Part shown: positions 1 through 8,251 of the stretch, in pieces
Layout: every line of letters starts with the position of its first letter
Numbering within the stretch: the first letter of the stretch is position 1
Origin: a virus
DNA length: 42,159 nucleotides
Virus record (IMG/VR): IMGVR_UViG_3300037104_000769
Coordinates: 1 to 42,159 of that record
Direction: 5' to 3' (one strand)
The notes under the pieces: model-generated
Told to the model about the DNA's origin: nothing
Seen by the model: the letters and a program-made list of their open reading frames with translations, nothing else
Database searches by the model: none
Translations under genes and position numbers: made by a program

Positions 1-90
1 GATGACATCGGCTGGCTCAGCGGCGAAGACACCATTGTGGCGCAGGGCGGCATGGTGAGCAGGACCTTCGCGGTCATGAGTGCGTCGTGA
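1..90 (+). CDS. Partial: C-terminal end of glycine-rich tail protein (duplicate)
   Basis: Reading frame 1 encodes the last 29 residues of the glycine-rich tail protein whose full copy lies at 40909-42087. The protein sequence is identical although three codons differ. It is cut by the window edge and is not a separate gene. Its TGA overlaps the GTG of the next gene in a GTGA junction. Confidence 0.9.
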   Translation, partial: DDIGWLSGEDTIVAQGGMVSRTFAVMSAS

Positions 91-162
91 GCAACAACAT
101 CCGCAGCCTCGTGGTGCGCATGGGCGGCAAGATCAAGAGCGACGGCGGCACGACCGGACGTG
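1..162. repeat. Left copy of terminal redundancy
   Basis: Bases 1-162 match 41998-42159 at a constant offset of 41997. The only differences are at positions 3, 24 and 36; bases 37-162 are identical. All three differences fall in third codon positions of the glycine-rich tail gene and are synonymous. The overlap shows that the sequence closes into a circle of about 41,997 bp, or is terminally redundant. An assembly overlap from a mixed phage population would look the same. Confidence 0.95.
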
Positions 163-515
163 CAATTGACGTGGCGCACCTCACCAACTTCGACATCGAG
201 CTCGACGACCAGGGCGGACCGCTCTCGGCCGCGCTCACCATCGATGACGCGCTGGTGGTCGCCCCCGGCATGATGGGATTGCTGGACGTCGCCTACCTCG
301 GGCACCACCTCTTCGTGGGACGCCTCGAGACGCGCGCCTCCAAGGTCACTGCCAGCGCCCGTGGCTGGCGCCTCACCTACGGCCCCATCCTCGACGAGCT
401 CACCGACGACAAGGGCTTTCTGGCACCCTACGTGGACTCGGACCTCGGAAGCTGGCAGACCGACCAGGGGCCGCGCACCTCCCCCGATATCTTCAACATC
501 GCGACGATCCCATGA
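87..515 (+). CDS. Tail-tip protein, probable N-terminal part of a tail hub
   Basis: This 142-residue protein starts with GTG inside the stop of the glycine-rich gene, a GTGA overlap that suggests translational coupling. It opens with a beta-rich stretch (FDIELDDQGGPLSAALTID, about residues 34-52) and has a YVDSDLGSW motif near residue 115. As far as I recall, minor tail proteins of actinobacterial phages carry similar VD-DL-W segments inside much longer chains, where they precede the hub body. Here the chain stops at residue 142 and the next gene starts in the -1 frame. I infer a tail-tip or hub subunit, possibly one part of a split hub; the exact role is uncertain. Confidence 0.65.
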   Translation: MSNNIRSLVVRMGGKIKSDGGTTGRAIDVAHLTNFDIELDDQGGPLSAALTIDDALVVAPGMMGLLDVAYLGHHLFVGRLETRASKVTASARGWRLTYGPILDELTDDKGFLAPYVDSDLGSWQTDQGPRTSPDIFNIATIP

Positions 516-1621
516 GCATCGATCTCTCGGTGCCCGGCAACGGCAACAGCGGCAACGGCCTCGCGCAGCGGCACGATGACGCAATCACGCTCGCGATGGG
601 CCTGGTCTACCAGAACGACGCGGTCTTCGGGATCGCTGGAACCGAGGGGCGCGGCGGAGCGAGCGTGTACGTTGCGGCGTACCCGGTCGACAAGTCCGGC
701 GGCCTGCTCCCCGGCGAGACCATCCACGTCTTTCTCACCTCCGGATATCTTGTCTGCAGCGGTTCCCTCGCCACGGCCTCGGCGCTGCTCGTTGGTGGCG
801 GCGGCGCGGGCGGCGGCGGCGACAATGGCGGCGGCGGCGGCGCGGGCGGCTTCCTCTACAACGAACTCACGGTTGGTCTCTCGGGCACTATGCCGGTCAG
901 CGTCGGGGCTGGAGGACCGGGTGGGCTTGGCTCCGCAGGAATTGGCGGTCCATCTACTCTGGGGACCGAGTTACTGGTGAGCGGAGGTGGCAATGGCGCT
1001 GGTTCTGGAGTGATGATATCCGGTTACTTCTGGGACCCATATGTCTTCGACTACGCCGCCAGTGCGGGCGGCTCTGGCGGCGGCGGCATAGTCAGCAAGG
1101 TCGGCTACACCCATCCGGCGACTGGCTACTACACCCACCCCGGCATGGCAGGCATCCCTGGCGAGGGCCACGACGGTGGCGACGGCAACATGAACACCGT
1201 CTATGGCTACCCGAGGGGCGCGGGCGGCGGCGGCGGCGGCGCGGGTGAAGCCGGTGAGACCACGACCTCGGACAAAGGCGGCAAGGGTGGTGACGGCCTT
1301 CCCTGCGCCATCGGCGGTTCGACCGTCTGGTATGCGGGCGGAGGCGGCGGTTCTCTGGAGCCCAGCTCCTACACGGGGCCGGCCGGCTACGGCGGCGCTG
1401 GTGGCGGTGGCGGCGGCGGCTCGGCAGGCAGCGATGGACTCGGCGGCGGCGGCGGCGCGGGTTCAGGTCAGGAGGCCCCTCCTGGCTACAACGGAAACTC
1501 TCCGGGGTACTCCGGTGGCTCGGGCATCGTCGTTGTGCGCTATCACAACCACAGCGGCTTCAGCGCCACGGGCGGCGCGATGTTCGCGGTCGACGACGCC
1601 GGGACGGTGACGCCACTATGA
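512..1621 (+). CDS. Glycine-rich tail protein (copy 2)
   Basis: A 369-residue protein whose residues from about 90 to 345 form a very glycine-rich domain: long G runs interrupted by hydrophobic and aromatic residues. The opening (MSIDLSVPGNGNSGNGL) looks like the continuation of the previous protein rather than a usual start of a glycine-rich protein. The body is paralogous to the protein at 40909-42087: both have an LLVGGGG/LVVGGGG entry, an LSGTM-V-VGAGG segment and an exit of the form GSG-V-RY followed by FSA-GG. Glycine-rich domains of this kind occur in phage tail-tip and fibre proteins, where they can contact the host surface. ATGA overlaps join it to both neighbours. Confidence 0.75.
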   Translation: MSIDLSVPGNGNSGNGLAQRHDDAITLAMGLVYQNDAVFGIAGTEGRGGASVYVAAYPVDKSGGLLPGETIHVFLTSGYLVCSGSLATASALLVGGGGAGGGGDNGGGGGAGGFLYNELTVGLSGTMPVSVGAGGPGGLGSAGIGGPSTLGTELLVSGGGNGAGSGVMISGYFWDPYVFDYAASAGGSGGGGIVSKVGYTHPATGYYTHPGMAGIPGEGHDGGDGNMNTVYGYPRGAGGGGGGAGEAGETTTSDKGGKGGDGLPCAIGGSTVWYAGGGGGSLEPSSYTGPAGYGGAGGGGGGGSAGSDGLGGGGGAGSGQEAPPGYNGNSPGYSGGSGIVVVRYHNHSGFSATGGAMFAVDDAGTVTPL

Positions 1622-2910
1622 CGACGACGATCACTGACAGCCCCAAGGCCAACGCGCGCACCTACTACGCGCTGCTCGGCGGGATGCCACTGGTCGAGGC
1701 CAACAATGCCACGAACAACGCGGGCTGGGGCATCGTCGGCTACGACATACATCTCAAGGTCGGCGGCGCCAAGGCGACGGCGTATCCCTACTACCAGGTG
1801 AGCCTCTATGGTCGTCAGAGCCTGAACGCCGACGACGCCGTGGTGTTCTACCGCGAGAACTGTGACCCGGTAGAGCCTTCGCCGCACCGCCGCGGTCACG
1901 ACGCCACCTGGGCCGACGTGCACCTGACCGGCCTCACGAACGCGGTCGGCATCGGCTGCCTCGTGCTGCGCGTCGAGGGCGTCATCGAGGACTACACGCA
2001 GCCGCCCGCAGACACGATCGGCGTCAAGACCTTCCACGACCAGTTCGGCATGGCAGACCCGCCGCCGTGGGGCGTGCAGCTCATCTCCTACCGCGTCTTC
2101 GGCAGTCCCACGGTGAAGCGCAACACCACGGTCCACGCCATCCTCAAGGACATCATCAACGGGCAGGGGCCGCTGCAGGTCGACGAGCTGCCGAGCGAGA
2201 ACTTCCAGCTCGCGCAACTGGTCTTCGATCAGCTCCCCGGCACGCGCCTCGACGCCATCAACACGATCATGGCGATGACCGGCTGGGACTACGCCTGCTA
2301 CGACGGCGTCAACGTCAAGTTCACGAGCTCGGGCAGCGGCACCGTGCGCACCCTCGATGTGCGCGACTCCAGCACGCTCTGGGACTATGAGGAGGACGTC
2401 GCCGAGACCTTCAACGGCGTCAACGTCTGCTTCACCGGAGCTCACGGCGCGCCGCGCCTCGCACAGGCGATGTGCGACCCGGTGTTGCCGAGCACCAAGT
2501 ACGCAGGCATGGATCCGAACGAGACCAACACTGATCGCTTCGACACGATCACGGCGCCGGCCTCGGTGACCAGCCGCGCAGAGGCGCTGAAGCTGGGGCA
2601 CCGCTACCTGCGCGGCGGCCCCAACTCTGGCACGACTCCGAAGATCGGCAGCCACGGCAAGCTCTACGTGCAGGGCAGCGTCACCGTGGTCGGCGACGTG
2701 GGCCACGACGACGCCCTGCTCTTCCGCCCCGGCGACATCCTCAAGATGACCGGCCCTGCGCGGCGCATCTTCGGCAAGCAGAAGATCAGCAAGGTGACGT
2801 TGCACCCGCTCGAATGGAGTGCCGACCTGCAGTTCGGCGAGAACTCGAAACTGCTCGGGGCCTGGCTGGCGCGCCTGGCCGCGGGCGCGAAGTCCATCAA
2901 ACGAAGGTGA
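1618..2910 (+). CDS. Tail hub-like protein (Gp37-like / baseplate hub fold)
   Basis: A 430-residue protein with the look of siphovirus hub or 'Gp37-like' tail proteins: a central segment HAILKDIINGQ near residue 177, then LDAINTIMAMTGWDYACYDG (about residues 211-230), which in hub proteins forms the helix and strand before a C-terminal barrel. A late GDILKMTGPARRIFGKQKI stretch fits an OB-like or LysM-like end. It follows the glycine-rich gene by an ATGA overlap. Hubs cap the tail tube and may anchor fibres or cell-wall enzymes. The family assignment rests on pattern recall, not a search. Confidence 0.65.
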   Translation: MTTTITDSPKANARTYYALLGGMPLVEANNATNNAGWGIVGYDIHLKVGGAKATAYPYYQVSLYGRQSLNADDAVVFYRENCDPVEPSPHRRGHDATWADVHLTGLTNAVGIGCLVLRVEGVIEDYTQPPADTIGVKTFHDQFGMADPPPWGVQLISYRVFGSPTVKRNTTVHAILKDIINGQGPLQVDELPSENFQLAQLVFDQLPGTRLDAINTIMAMTGWDYACYDGVNVKFTSSGSGTVRTLDVRDSSTLWDYEEDVAETFNGVNVCFTGAHGAPRLAQAMCDPVLPSTKYAGMDPNETNTDRFDTITAPASVTSRAEALKLGHRYLRGGPNSGTTPKIGSHGKLYVQGSVTVVGDVGHDDALLFRPGDILKMTGPARRIFGKQKISKVTLHPLEWSADLQFGENSKLLGAWLARLAAGAKSIKRR

Positions 2911-2914
2911 CCCG

Positions 2915-3526
2915 ATGACAGACCACTTCGAGAAGACCATGGCCGACATCGCCGTCAAGCGCACCGGCAACGGTGGACCCAAGATCGAGGACGTGCTGGA
3001 GGCTTTGCGGGCGACGAACGAGGACGCCGACGAGACCGCTGAGAAGCTCGCCGCGAAGGTGGAGTCCACGCGGACGGATTTGTCGAAGAAGGTCGAGAAA
3101 CAGCACGTCGAAACGCTGAAGTGGCACGACAAGCTTCTCGGGATGCTTGCCGAACACGTCGGCGAGTCGAAAGTGCGTGACCGGCGCATCGCCGACCTCG
3201 AGATTGCCCAAGTCGACCGCCGCCAGAACTGCATCCCCGAGATGAAGCGTCTCATCGCCTCTGAGCACGACATCGTGCATACGAACTACGTCGCCTCGCT
3301 CGAGCCGGACAAGCGCTCGTTCGCGCAGATCCTCGCCGCCTGGAGCGCCGGGAAGAAGGTGATGGCCATCATCGCCACGGCGGTGATCATGGGCATCACC
3401 GGTATCGGCGTCACATACGTCGGCAGCTACTTCTCCGCGAACAAGACCGACCAGACGGTCATCCACGACGAGTCGACTCCGACGCCCACGCCGACCGTGA
3501 CGATCACGATTCTGCCGGCGCCATGA
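2915..3526 (+). CDS. Coiled-coil membrane protein, XhlA/holin-like candidate
   Basis: The start at ATG 2915 is preceded by GAAGGTG at good spacing; an upstream extension in the same frame would overlap the hub gene and looks non-coding. The 203-residue product has a charged, heptad-like helical region (residues 25-120), one hydrophobic segment (about 149-173) and a short Thr/Pro-rich tail ending in hydrophobic residues. A long N-terminal coiled coil followed by one membrane span recalls XhlA-type lysis accessory proteins, though this one is longer. It lies between the tail hub and two peptidase-like genes, which fits a lysis role. A DNA-injection membrane protein is an alternative. Confidence 0.6.
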   Translation: MTDHFEKTMADIAVKRTGNGGPKIEDVLEALRATNEDADETAEKLAAKVESTRTDLSKKVEKQHVETLKWHDKLLGMLAEHVGESKVRDRRIADLEIAQVDRRQNCIPEMKRLIASEHDIVHTNYVASLEPDKRSFAQILAAWSAGKKVMAIIATAVIMGITGIGVTYVGSYFSANKTDQTVIHDESTPTPTPTVTITILPAP

Positions 3527-3846
3527 CTGCCGCCCTCATCAACACGCTTCACGCAGCCGGCCTCTCCTGCCGCGAACTCGCGACGTGGTGCCGGTGCACA
3601 GATGACGGCGCTCACGACCACTGCGAGGGCTGCCACATTGGCGGGCCCGATCGCTGCGAGAGTCAGGTGATCAAGGCACTGGCGCGCAAGCTTGCAACCT
3701 GCGCCGAGCAGACAGACGAGGCGCTGCGGCAACGCGACCACTGGAAACAGCAGCGCGACCGCTGGAAGGGCATCGCCGACCGCCTTGCTGACAAGTTCAT
3801 GGAGGGCGAGAGCTGCCGCCCCTCCGTCCAGAAACGCCACAGGTAG
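3523..3846 (+). CDS. Small Cys-rich, helical protein of unknown function
   Basis: A 107-residue protein joined to the preceding membrane protein by an ATGA overlap. The N-terminal half has a cluster of cysteines and histidines (C16, C23, C25 and further Cys/His up to about residue 46) that could bind zinc. The C-terminal half is a charged helix rich in Arg, Lys and Gln. I do not recognise a family. The overlap suggests it is produced with the membrane protein, as lysis partners often are, but nothing else supports that role. Confidence 0.6.
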   Translation: MTAALINTLHAAGLSCRELATWCRCTDDGAHDHCEGCHIGGPDRCESQVIKALARKLATCAEQTDEALRQRDHWKQQRDRWKGIADRLADKFMEGESCRPSVQKRHR

Positions 3847-3855
3847 GAGCACCGC

Positions 3856-4791
3856 ATGAACTTTGGCTGGAACCCCGCCCCACCCGAGAAGCTGGCAAAG
3901 CGCCTGTGGCTGGCCGACTACATGGACTTCACCTTGCAGGCGCTGCCCGCGTCGGTCGACCACCGGCCTGTGGGCATGGACATCGGCATGCTCGGAAACG
4001 ATACCGTCGGCGACTGCGTCATTGCCGCTGGCGGCCACAGCGAAGAGGTCGCCGACTTCTACGGCCTCGCGAGGCCCGCGATTCAGGTCACGACGGATTC
4101 GACGCTGGCCTACTACTCGGCGATCACCGGCTACGACCCCAGCGACCCGAACAGTGACCAGGGGACGGACCTGCCGACATTCCTTTCCTACTGGCGCAAG
4201 CACGGCCTCTGGGGCGACGCGCTGTCGGCGTACACGGCCTTCGATCCGAAGAAGCCGGATGACTGGCGCGCGGTCATCGACTACTTCGGCGTCGCCTTCT
4301 TCGGCGCCTGGCTGCCGGCGAAGGTCGTTACGGCGCTCGAGAGCGGCAGCGTCGTGGACTGGAACACCACCAGCGACCCGCTCACCTACGACGCCGGGCA
4401 CGGCATCGCAGGCATGGGCTACGACGCCACCGGCGTCTGGGTCGCGACGTGGGGCCAGTTCATCCACATGACGTGGGCCTTCGCCGCCAAGTACGTCGAC
4501 GAGGCCTACGCGCCACTGCTCCCGAGCTGGGCCAGCGGCAAGGAGCCGAACGCGCTCAACGTGGCGCAGCTTGAGGCCGACGCTGCGACCATCGTCGCGG
4601 GCGGCACGGTTACGCCGCCCACGCCCACGCCTCCACCGGCCCCTCCTGCTCCTCCCGTACCGCCTGCGCCGGCGCCGGATCCGAAGGGTTGCCTCACCGC
4701 CGCTCTCGGACTGCTCGCGGCCATCCGCTTCCGCTCGAACAATCTCAAGGCTGCGATCGCCAAGCTCCGCGAACTGGAGGCCATGCTGTGA
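3856..4791 (+). CDS. Papain-like cysteine peptidase-fold protein with Pro-rich tail
   Basis: ATG 3856 has a TAGGAG ribosome-binding site seven bases upstream. The 311-residue protein carries a GNDTVGDC motif with Cys54 at the start of a helix, His182 in a GHGI strand, and a Trp-Gly-Gln (WGQ, 199-201) after it. That order (Cys, His, W-G) is typical of papain-like folds such as C1 and C39 peptidases. Residues about 254-278 are a Pro-rich linker, followed by a short helical tail. Its place beside a CHAP-like gene suggests a lysin or a peptidase carried by the virion. Catalytic activity is inferred, not shown. Confidence 0.6.
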   Translation: MNFGWNPAPPEKLAKRLWLADYMDFTLQALPASVDHRPVGMDIGMLGNDTVGDCVIAAGGHSEEVADFYGLARPAIQVTTDSTLAYYSAITGYDPSDPNSDQGTDLPTFLSYWRKHGLWGDALSAYTAFDPKKPDDWRAVIDYFGVAFFGAWLPAKVVTALESGSVVDWNTTSDPLTYDAGHGIAGMGYDATGVWVATWGQFIHMTWAFAAKYVDEAYAPLLPSWASGKEPNALNVAQLEADAATIVAGGTVTPPTPTPPPAPPAPPVPPAPAPDPKGCLTAALGLLAAIRFRSNNLKAAIAKLRELEAML

Positions 4792-5456
4792 TCAACGTCG
4801 TCAAGGTCAAGTGGGACCTGCGCAAGTACCTGCGCCGTCACCACATCCCCGAGGTCCCGAAGATGAACCCGGCGATCCCGCGCTGGGGCAAGAATGCGCA
4901 GCTGCTCAGCCTGAAGGTCTGCGGCTCACGCGATATCAAGGTCTGCGCTGCCAAGCTCGCTGAGGCGACGCCGGCCTCGCGTCTGCGCGCCGGGATCGTC
5001 CACGGTTACCAGACCATCATGGGCGCCAAGGAAGGCGGCGCGATCCAGCGCGCGATCGCGCGCTTCTGCGGCATCAGCACCCGTGAGCCCTGGTGCGCCG
5101 AAACGTTCTGGTACGTGGCGAAGAAGCTCGCGGGGTACGACGGCCCGGCGCCCGACAACATCGCCTTCGTGCCCGCCTGGGAGCTGTTCGCGAAGGCGCA
5201 CGACATCATCGTGGCGGCGCGCTACGCGCTGCCCGGTATGGGCTGCACGTTCGTCTGGTCTGGGACAAAGGGTGTCGGCAAGGGCATGCACATCGGCACG
5301 TTCGTCAAGACCGGCATCCTCAAGCACACGATTCGCTTCAACCCGCGGACGGACGAAGGCAACGCCGGCGGCGCCGGTGGCGACGCTGTGCGCGAAGTCG
5401 TGCGCTACTGGTGGCAGATCAACGTCGTGTTCGACATCGGGCAGCTGCAGAAGTAA
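4788..5456 (+). CDS. CHAP-like endolysin candidate
   Basis: GTG 4788 overlaps the stop of the preceding gene (GTGA). The 222-residue protein contains EPWCAETFW with Cys103 and a later GMHIGTFVKTG with His168, the spacing and context expected for the Cys and His of CHAP amidases/endopeptidases (PWCA-F and H-G-V patterns). No signal peptide is visible, so export would need a holin or virion delivery. The basic N-terminal 50 residues could bind the wall or a partner. Together with the neighbouring papain-like protein and the downstream transglycosylase it would attack peptidoglycan at both peptide and glycan bonds. Confidence 0.68.
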   Translation: MINVVKVKWDLRKYLRRHHIPEVPKMNPAIPRWGKNAQLLSLKVCGSRDIKVCAAKLAEATPASRLRAGIVHGYQTIMGAKEGGAIQRAIARFCGISTREPWCAETFWYVAKKLAGYDGPAPDNIAFVPAWELFAKAHDIIVAARYALPGMGCTFVWSGTKGVGKGMHIGTFVKTGILKHTIRFNPRTDEGNAGGAGGDAVREVVRYWWQINVVFDIGQLQK

Positions 5457-5492
5457 GCGAGGCTGCACCTTCCGCGGCGGCGGCCACAGTGA

Positions 5493-5498
5493 TAGCCT
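5493..5498 (+). promoter_or_regulatory. -10 element (TAGCCT) of a probable leaderless promoter
   Basis: TAGCCT sits six bases before the GTG of the methyltransferase gene, and no Shine-Dalgarno sequence is present. Actinobacterial leaderless transcripts typically have a TANNNT box about seven bases before the start codon. No convincing -35 box was seen. It would allow expression independent of the late operon. Confidence 0.5.
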
Positions 5499-5504
5499 CT
5501 CGCC

Positions 5505-7193
5505 GTGCCCGACAACACCCTCTACTACGGCGACAATCTCGACGTTCTCCGGCGCCACGTCGACCCCGAATCGGTCGACCTCGTGTACCTTGACCCCCCG
5601 TTCAACTCCAACGCGACGTACAACGTCCTGTTCGCCGAGGTGCACGGGGAGCGCGCAGCGAGCCAGGTGCAAGCCTTCGAGGATACGTGGACGTGGGACG
5701 AGTCGGCCGCGTGGAGCTACGCGCAGACGGTCGAAGCCGGCGGCAAGGTGTCCGACGCCCTCCAAGCCTTCCACACCTTGCTCGGCCCCTCGAATATGCT
5801 CGCGTACCTGGCCATGATGGCGCCGCGGCTCGTGGAGCTCCGGCGCGTGCTCAAACCGACCGGCTCCCTGTACCTGCACTGTGACCCGACAGCCGGTCAC
5901 TACCTCAAGCTCCTCCTCGACGCCGTGTTCGGGCCGGAGCAGTTCAGGAACGAGATCGTCTGGAAACGGACGCTCGCGCACGGCTCGGCGCGCCGCTACG
6001 CTCCCGTGCACGACTTGCTCCTGTTCTACTCGAAGGCCGCCGGCTACGCATGGGCAGACCTCCGCGTCCCGGTCGACGAGGCGTACATCGCGTCCCACTT
6101 TCGCAAGGTCGACCCGGCCACCGGCCGGCTGTTCCAGGACGTGGCATTGACCGGGCCGGGCGTCAGGAGCGGCGAGAGCGGCGCGCCGTGGCGCGGCATC
6201 AACCCGACAGACAAGGGCCGCCACTGGGCGCTACCGAGCGCCGTCCTCGAGCGCGCCGGCTTCACCATCGGGTCGACCGCCGACAAGCTCGAGGCGCTCG
6301 AGCAGGCCGGGCGCCTGTTCTGGCCGGCCAAGGAAGGCGGCGTGCCGCGGCTCAAGTGGTACGCCGACGAGATTCAAGGCCAGGCGCCGCCGGACTTGTG
6401 GACTGATATCCCGCCCATCAACTCGCAGGCCGCCGAGCGGCTCGGCTACCCGACGCAGAAGCCCGAAGCGCTCCTCGAGCGCATCATCGAGGCCAGCACC
6501 GACCCCGGCGACGTGGTGCTTGACCCGTTCTGCGGCTGCGGGACGGCGATCGCCGCGGCTCAGACGCTCGGCCGCCGTTGGGTCGGCGTCGACGTGACGC
6601 AGCTCGCCGTGACGCTCATAAAGACACGCCTCTTCGACGCCTTCAAGATCGAGGCCGGTAAGGACTACGCCGTGATCGGCGAGCCCGTTTCGGAGCCCGA
6701 CGCGGCAGCACTCGCCGCCGCCGACCCGTACCAGTTCCAATGGTGGGCGCTCGGCCTCGTGGGCGCCCGGCCGGTGGATCAGAAGAAAGGCGCCGACAAG
6801 GGCATTGACGGTCGACGGATATTCCACGATGAAGGTCCGATGAAGGCCAAGCAGGTCATCTTCAGCGTGAAAGCCGGCCAGAACGTTGGCGTGGGCATGG
6901 TGCGCGACCTAGGCCACGTCGTGCAGCGCGAGGGCGCCGCGATCGGCGCCCTCCTCACGATGCAGCCGCCCACGAAGCCGATGCGCGAAGAAGCCGCCGA
7001 GGCCGGGTTCTACGATTCGCCCTACGGCGGCCGCTACTCCCGGCTGCAAATCCTCACCGTCGGGGAACTCCTAACCGGCGCCGCCCGCTTGCAGTTCCCG
7101 CACGTCGAAGGCATGGACGCCACGTTCAAGCAGGCGCCGAAGGCCACGCCCGACGCGCCCGACGCGGCCTCGCTGTTCGACGAGGCCGAGTAA
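5505..7193 (+). CDS. DNA methyltransferase fused to a Mrr-like restriction endonuclease domain
   Basis: A 562-residue protein. The methyltransferase half has DPPF (residues 30-33, motif IV) near the start and DPFCGCGTA (340-348, motif I, SAM binding) near the end, the order of beta-class N6-adenine/N4-cytosine enzymes. After about residue 405 comes a second domain with GIDGR (433-437) and VIFSVKAG (451-458), followed by TKPMREEAAEAGFY. This matches a recurring C-terminal domain of fused methyltransferases that resembles Mrr-type PD-(D/E)xK nucleases, with D435 and K456 as likely catalytic residues and Ser replacing the usual acid or Gln before the lysine. The gene sits inside the lysis region with its own start signals, as a moron would. 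Specificity and nuclease activity are unknown. Confidence 0.85.
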   Translation: MPDNTLYYGDNLDVLRRHVDPESVDLVYLDPPFNSNATYNVLFAEVHGERAASQVQAFEDTWTWDESAAWSYAQTVEAGGKVSDALQAFHTLLGPSNMLAYLAMMAPRLVELRRVLKPTGSLYLHCDPTAGHYLKLLLDAVFGPEQFRNEIVWKRTLAHGSARRYAPVHDLLLFYSKAAGYAWADLRVPVDEAYIASHFRKVDPATGRLFQDVALTGPGVRSGESGAPWRGINPTDKGRHWALPSAVLERAGFTIGSTADKLEALEQAGRLFWPAKEGGVPRLKWYADEIQGQAPPDLWTDIPPINSQAAERLGYPTQKPEALLERIIEASTDPGDVVLDPFCGCGTAIAAAQTLGRRWVGVDVTQLAVTLIKTRLFDAFKIEAGKDYAVIGEPVSEPDAAALAAADPYQFQWWALGLVGARPVDQKKGADKGIDGRRIFHDEGPMKAKQVIFSVKAGQNVGVGMVRDLGHVVQREGAAIGALLTMQPPTKPMREEAAEAGFYDSPYGGRYSRLQILTVGELLTGAARLQFPHVEGMDATFKQAPKATPDAPDAASLFDEAE

Positions 7194-7398
7194 CCGCGCC
7201 TAGATAGATCCGCTGCGCCGCTCGGCGCGGCGCCTTAGACCTTCCCTCTGTCCCCTCCCAGACTCACGACATGGGTCGCGCGCCGCATCCGCTTCGCGTG
7301 TCGCCGGGCAGTCTGGGCCCCGGCGCCTCTCACGTTGCGCTCGTTCGCACGAGGTGCCGGCGCGCGGCCCTCCCTGTCGACCGACCGGGAGGTGCACA
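7194..7398. other. Intergenic region between methyltransferase and transglycosylase
   Basis: This 205-base gap has no credible gene. Near its start GCGCC (7215-7219) and GGCGC (7224-7228) can form a short hairpin with a four-base loop, without a T tract. The right end carries a very good ribosome-binding site, GGGAGGTG, four bases before the GTG at 7399. No clear promoter was seen. Confidence 0.5.
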
Positions 7399-8082
7399 GT
7401 GAGCAAGACGTTCGTTGCGATCGCGCTGGCTGTCACGATTGGCCTCATCCTTCTGATGGTCATCAGCGGGCGGGCGCAGGGAGACGTGCTGCCCTCGCCC
7501 GAGCCATCCGCGTCGCCAACCGCCACACCCTCACCAGTAGCTCCGCCCGAACTCGTCACCTGGGCACTCCGTATGAGAGGCCGCGCCCTGCGCGCTCGGA
7601 GGCCGCTGGCGCGCGCTGACCGCTGCCTGCGGCTCCACAGACCACCCGCAGTAGAGGCCGTCCCAGCGCGTTCCTGTGACGCGGCGACTTGGAAAGCTTA
7701 CGGCGCGGACTGTCAAGCCTTGGCCTCGCAATTCTGCAAGACGCTGAAGGCGCGCATCCACAAGATGTGCCACCCGGGAGGCCCGGCGTCGGGCGCCAAG
7801 TGGCTGCCGCTCGCCAAGTGGGTGGGCTGGCCACGCTCCACCTGGCACACGCTCGCCGGACTCATCATGAACGAGTCGACCGCGATGCCGTGGGCGCACA
7901 ACGACACCCCGCCGACCTTTTGCCGCGGGCTGCTGCAAGAGGCCCGCTGCTGGTACGCCGGCCGCTGGCGTTTCAACCCGTTCTCCGCGCTCAAGAACCT
8001 GTACTACGGCCTGAATATCTGGCTGCTGCAGCACCGCTCGTTCCTTCCGGCCTGGCAGGGCGATCCAGCCGTGGGGTACTGA
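7399..8082 (+). CDS. Exported/membrane-anchored lytic transglycosylase-like protein
   Basis: GTG 7399 is chosen because GGGAGGTG lies just upstream. The 227-residue product begins with a classic signal-anchor (residues 2-24), then a Pro/Ser/Thr linker (about 30-50). The C-terminal domain has IMNES with Glu159, CRGLLQ (175-180) and FNPFSALKNLYYGLNIW (192-208), matching the ES...GLLQ...NP pattern of soluble lytic transglycosylase folds, with Glu159 as the likely catalytic acid. Cysteines at 93, 105, 113 and 124 could form disulphides outside the cell. It would cleave the glycan strands of peptidoglycan, for lysis or for releasing virions. Confidence 0.72.
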   Translation: MSKTFVAIALAVTIGLILLMVISGRAQGDVLPSPEPSASPTATPSPVAPPELVTWALRMRGRALRARRPLARADRCLRLHRPPAVEAVPARSCDAATWKAYGADCQALASQFCKTLKARIHKMCHPGGPASGAKWLPLAKWVGWPRSTWHTLAGLIMNESTAMPWAHNDTPPTFCRGLLQEARCWYAGRWRFNPFSALKNLYYGLNIWLLQHRSFLPAWQGDPAVGY

Positions 8083-8083
8083 G

Positions 8084-8251
8084 GTGGATCCCTACTGGCG
8101 CCGCCGTCTCCCCCGCGGCTGGCACGTCTCGGAAGGCCGGCACCCGCTGACCGGCATCCCGATGGTGCGCCTGTTCTACTCCCCGAACCCGTGGGAGCGC
8201 ATCGTCATGCGGGCGCAGCGGGCGTGGAGACGGTGGAGGCGGCCGCGGTGA
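8084..8251 (+). CDS. Small basic protein, unknown function
   Basis: A 55-residue reading frame starting with GTG one base after the transglycosylase stop and ending in a GTGA overlap with the next gene. It is rich in Arg and Trp (five Trp, many Arg), with a WRRWRRPR C-terminus. Codon positions follow the G+C pattern of its neighbours. No family recognised; the composition suggests nucleic-acid or membrane contact. Confidence 0.55.
   Translation: MDPYWRRRLPRGWHVSEGRHPLTGIPMVRLFYSPNPWERIVMRAQRAWRRWRRPR

Noticed and set aside
1543-3273. Long open frame on the minus strand (576 codons)
   Set aside because: It lies opposite the hub and membrane-protein genes, is rich in Arg/Ala/Val/Asp/Gly from reversed G+C-rich codons, and has no motif or ribosome-binding site. 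It is a shadow.
4926-6224. Long minus-strand frame (432 codons) opposite lysin and methyltransferase
   Set aside because: Same shadow pattern; the plus-strand genes there have clear catalytic motifs.
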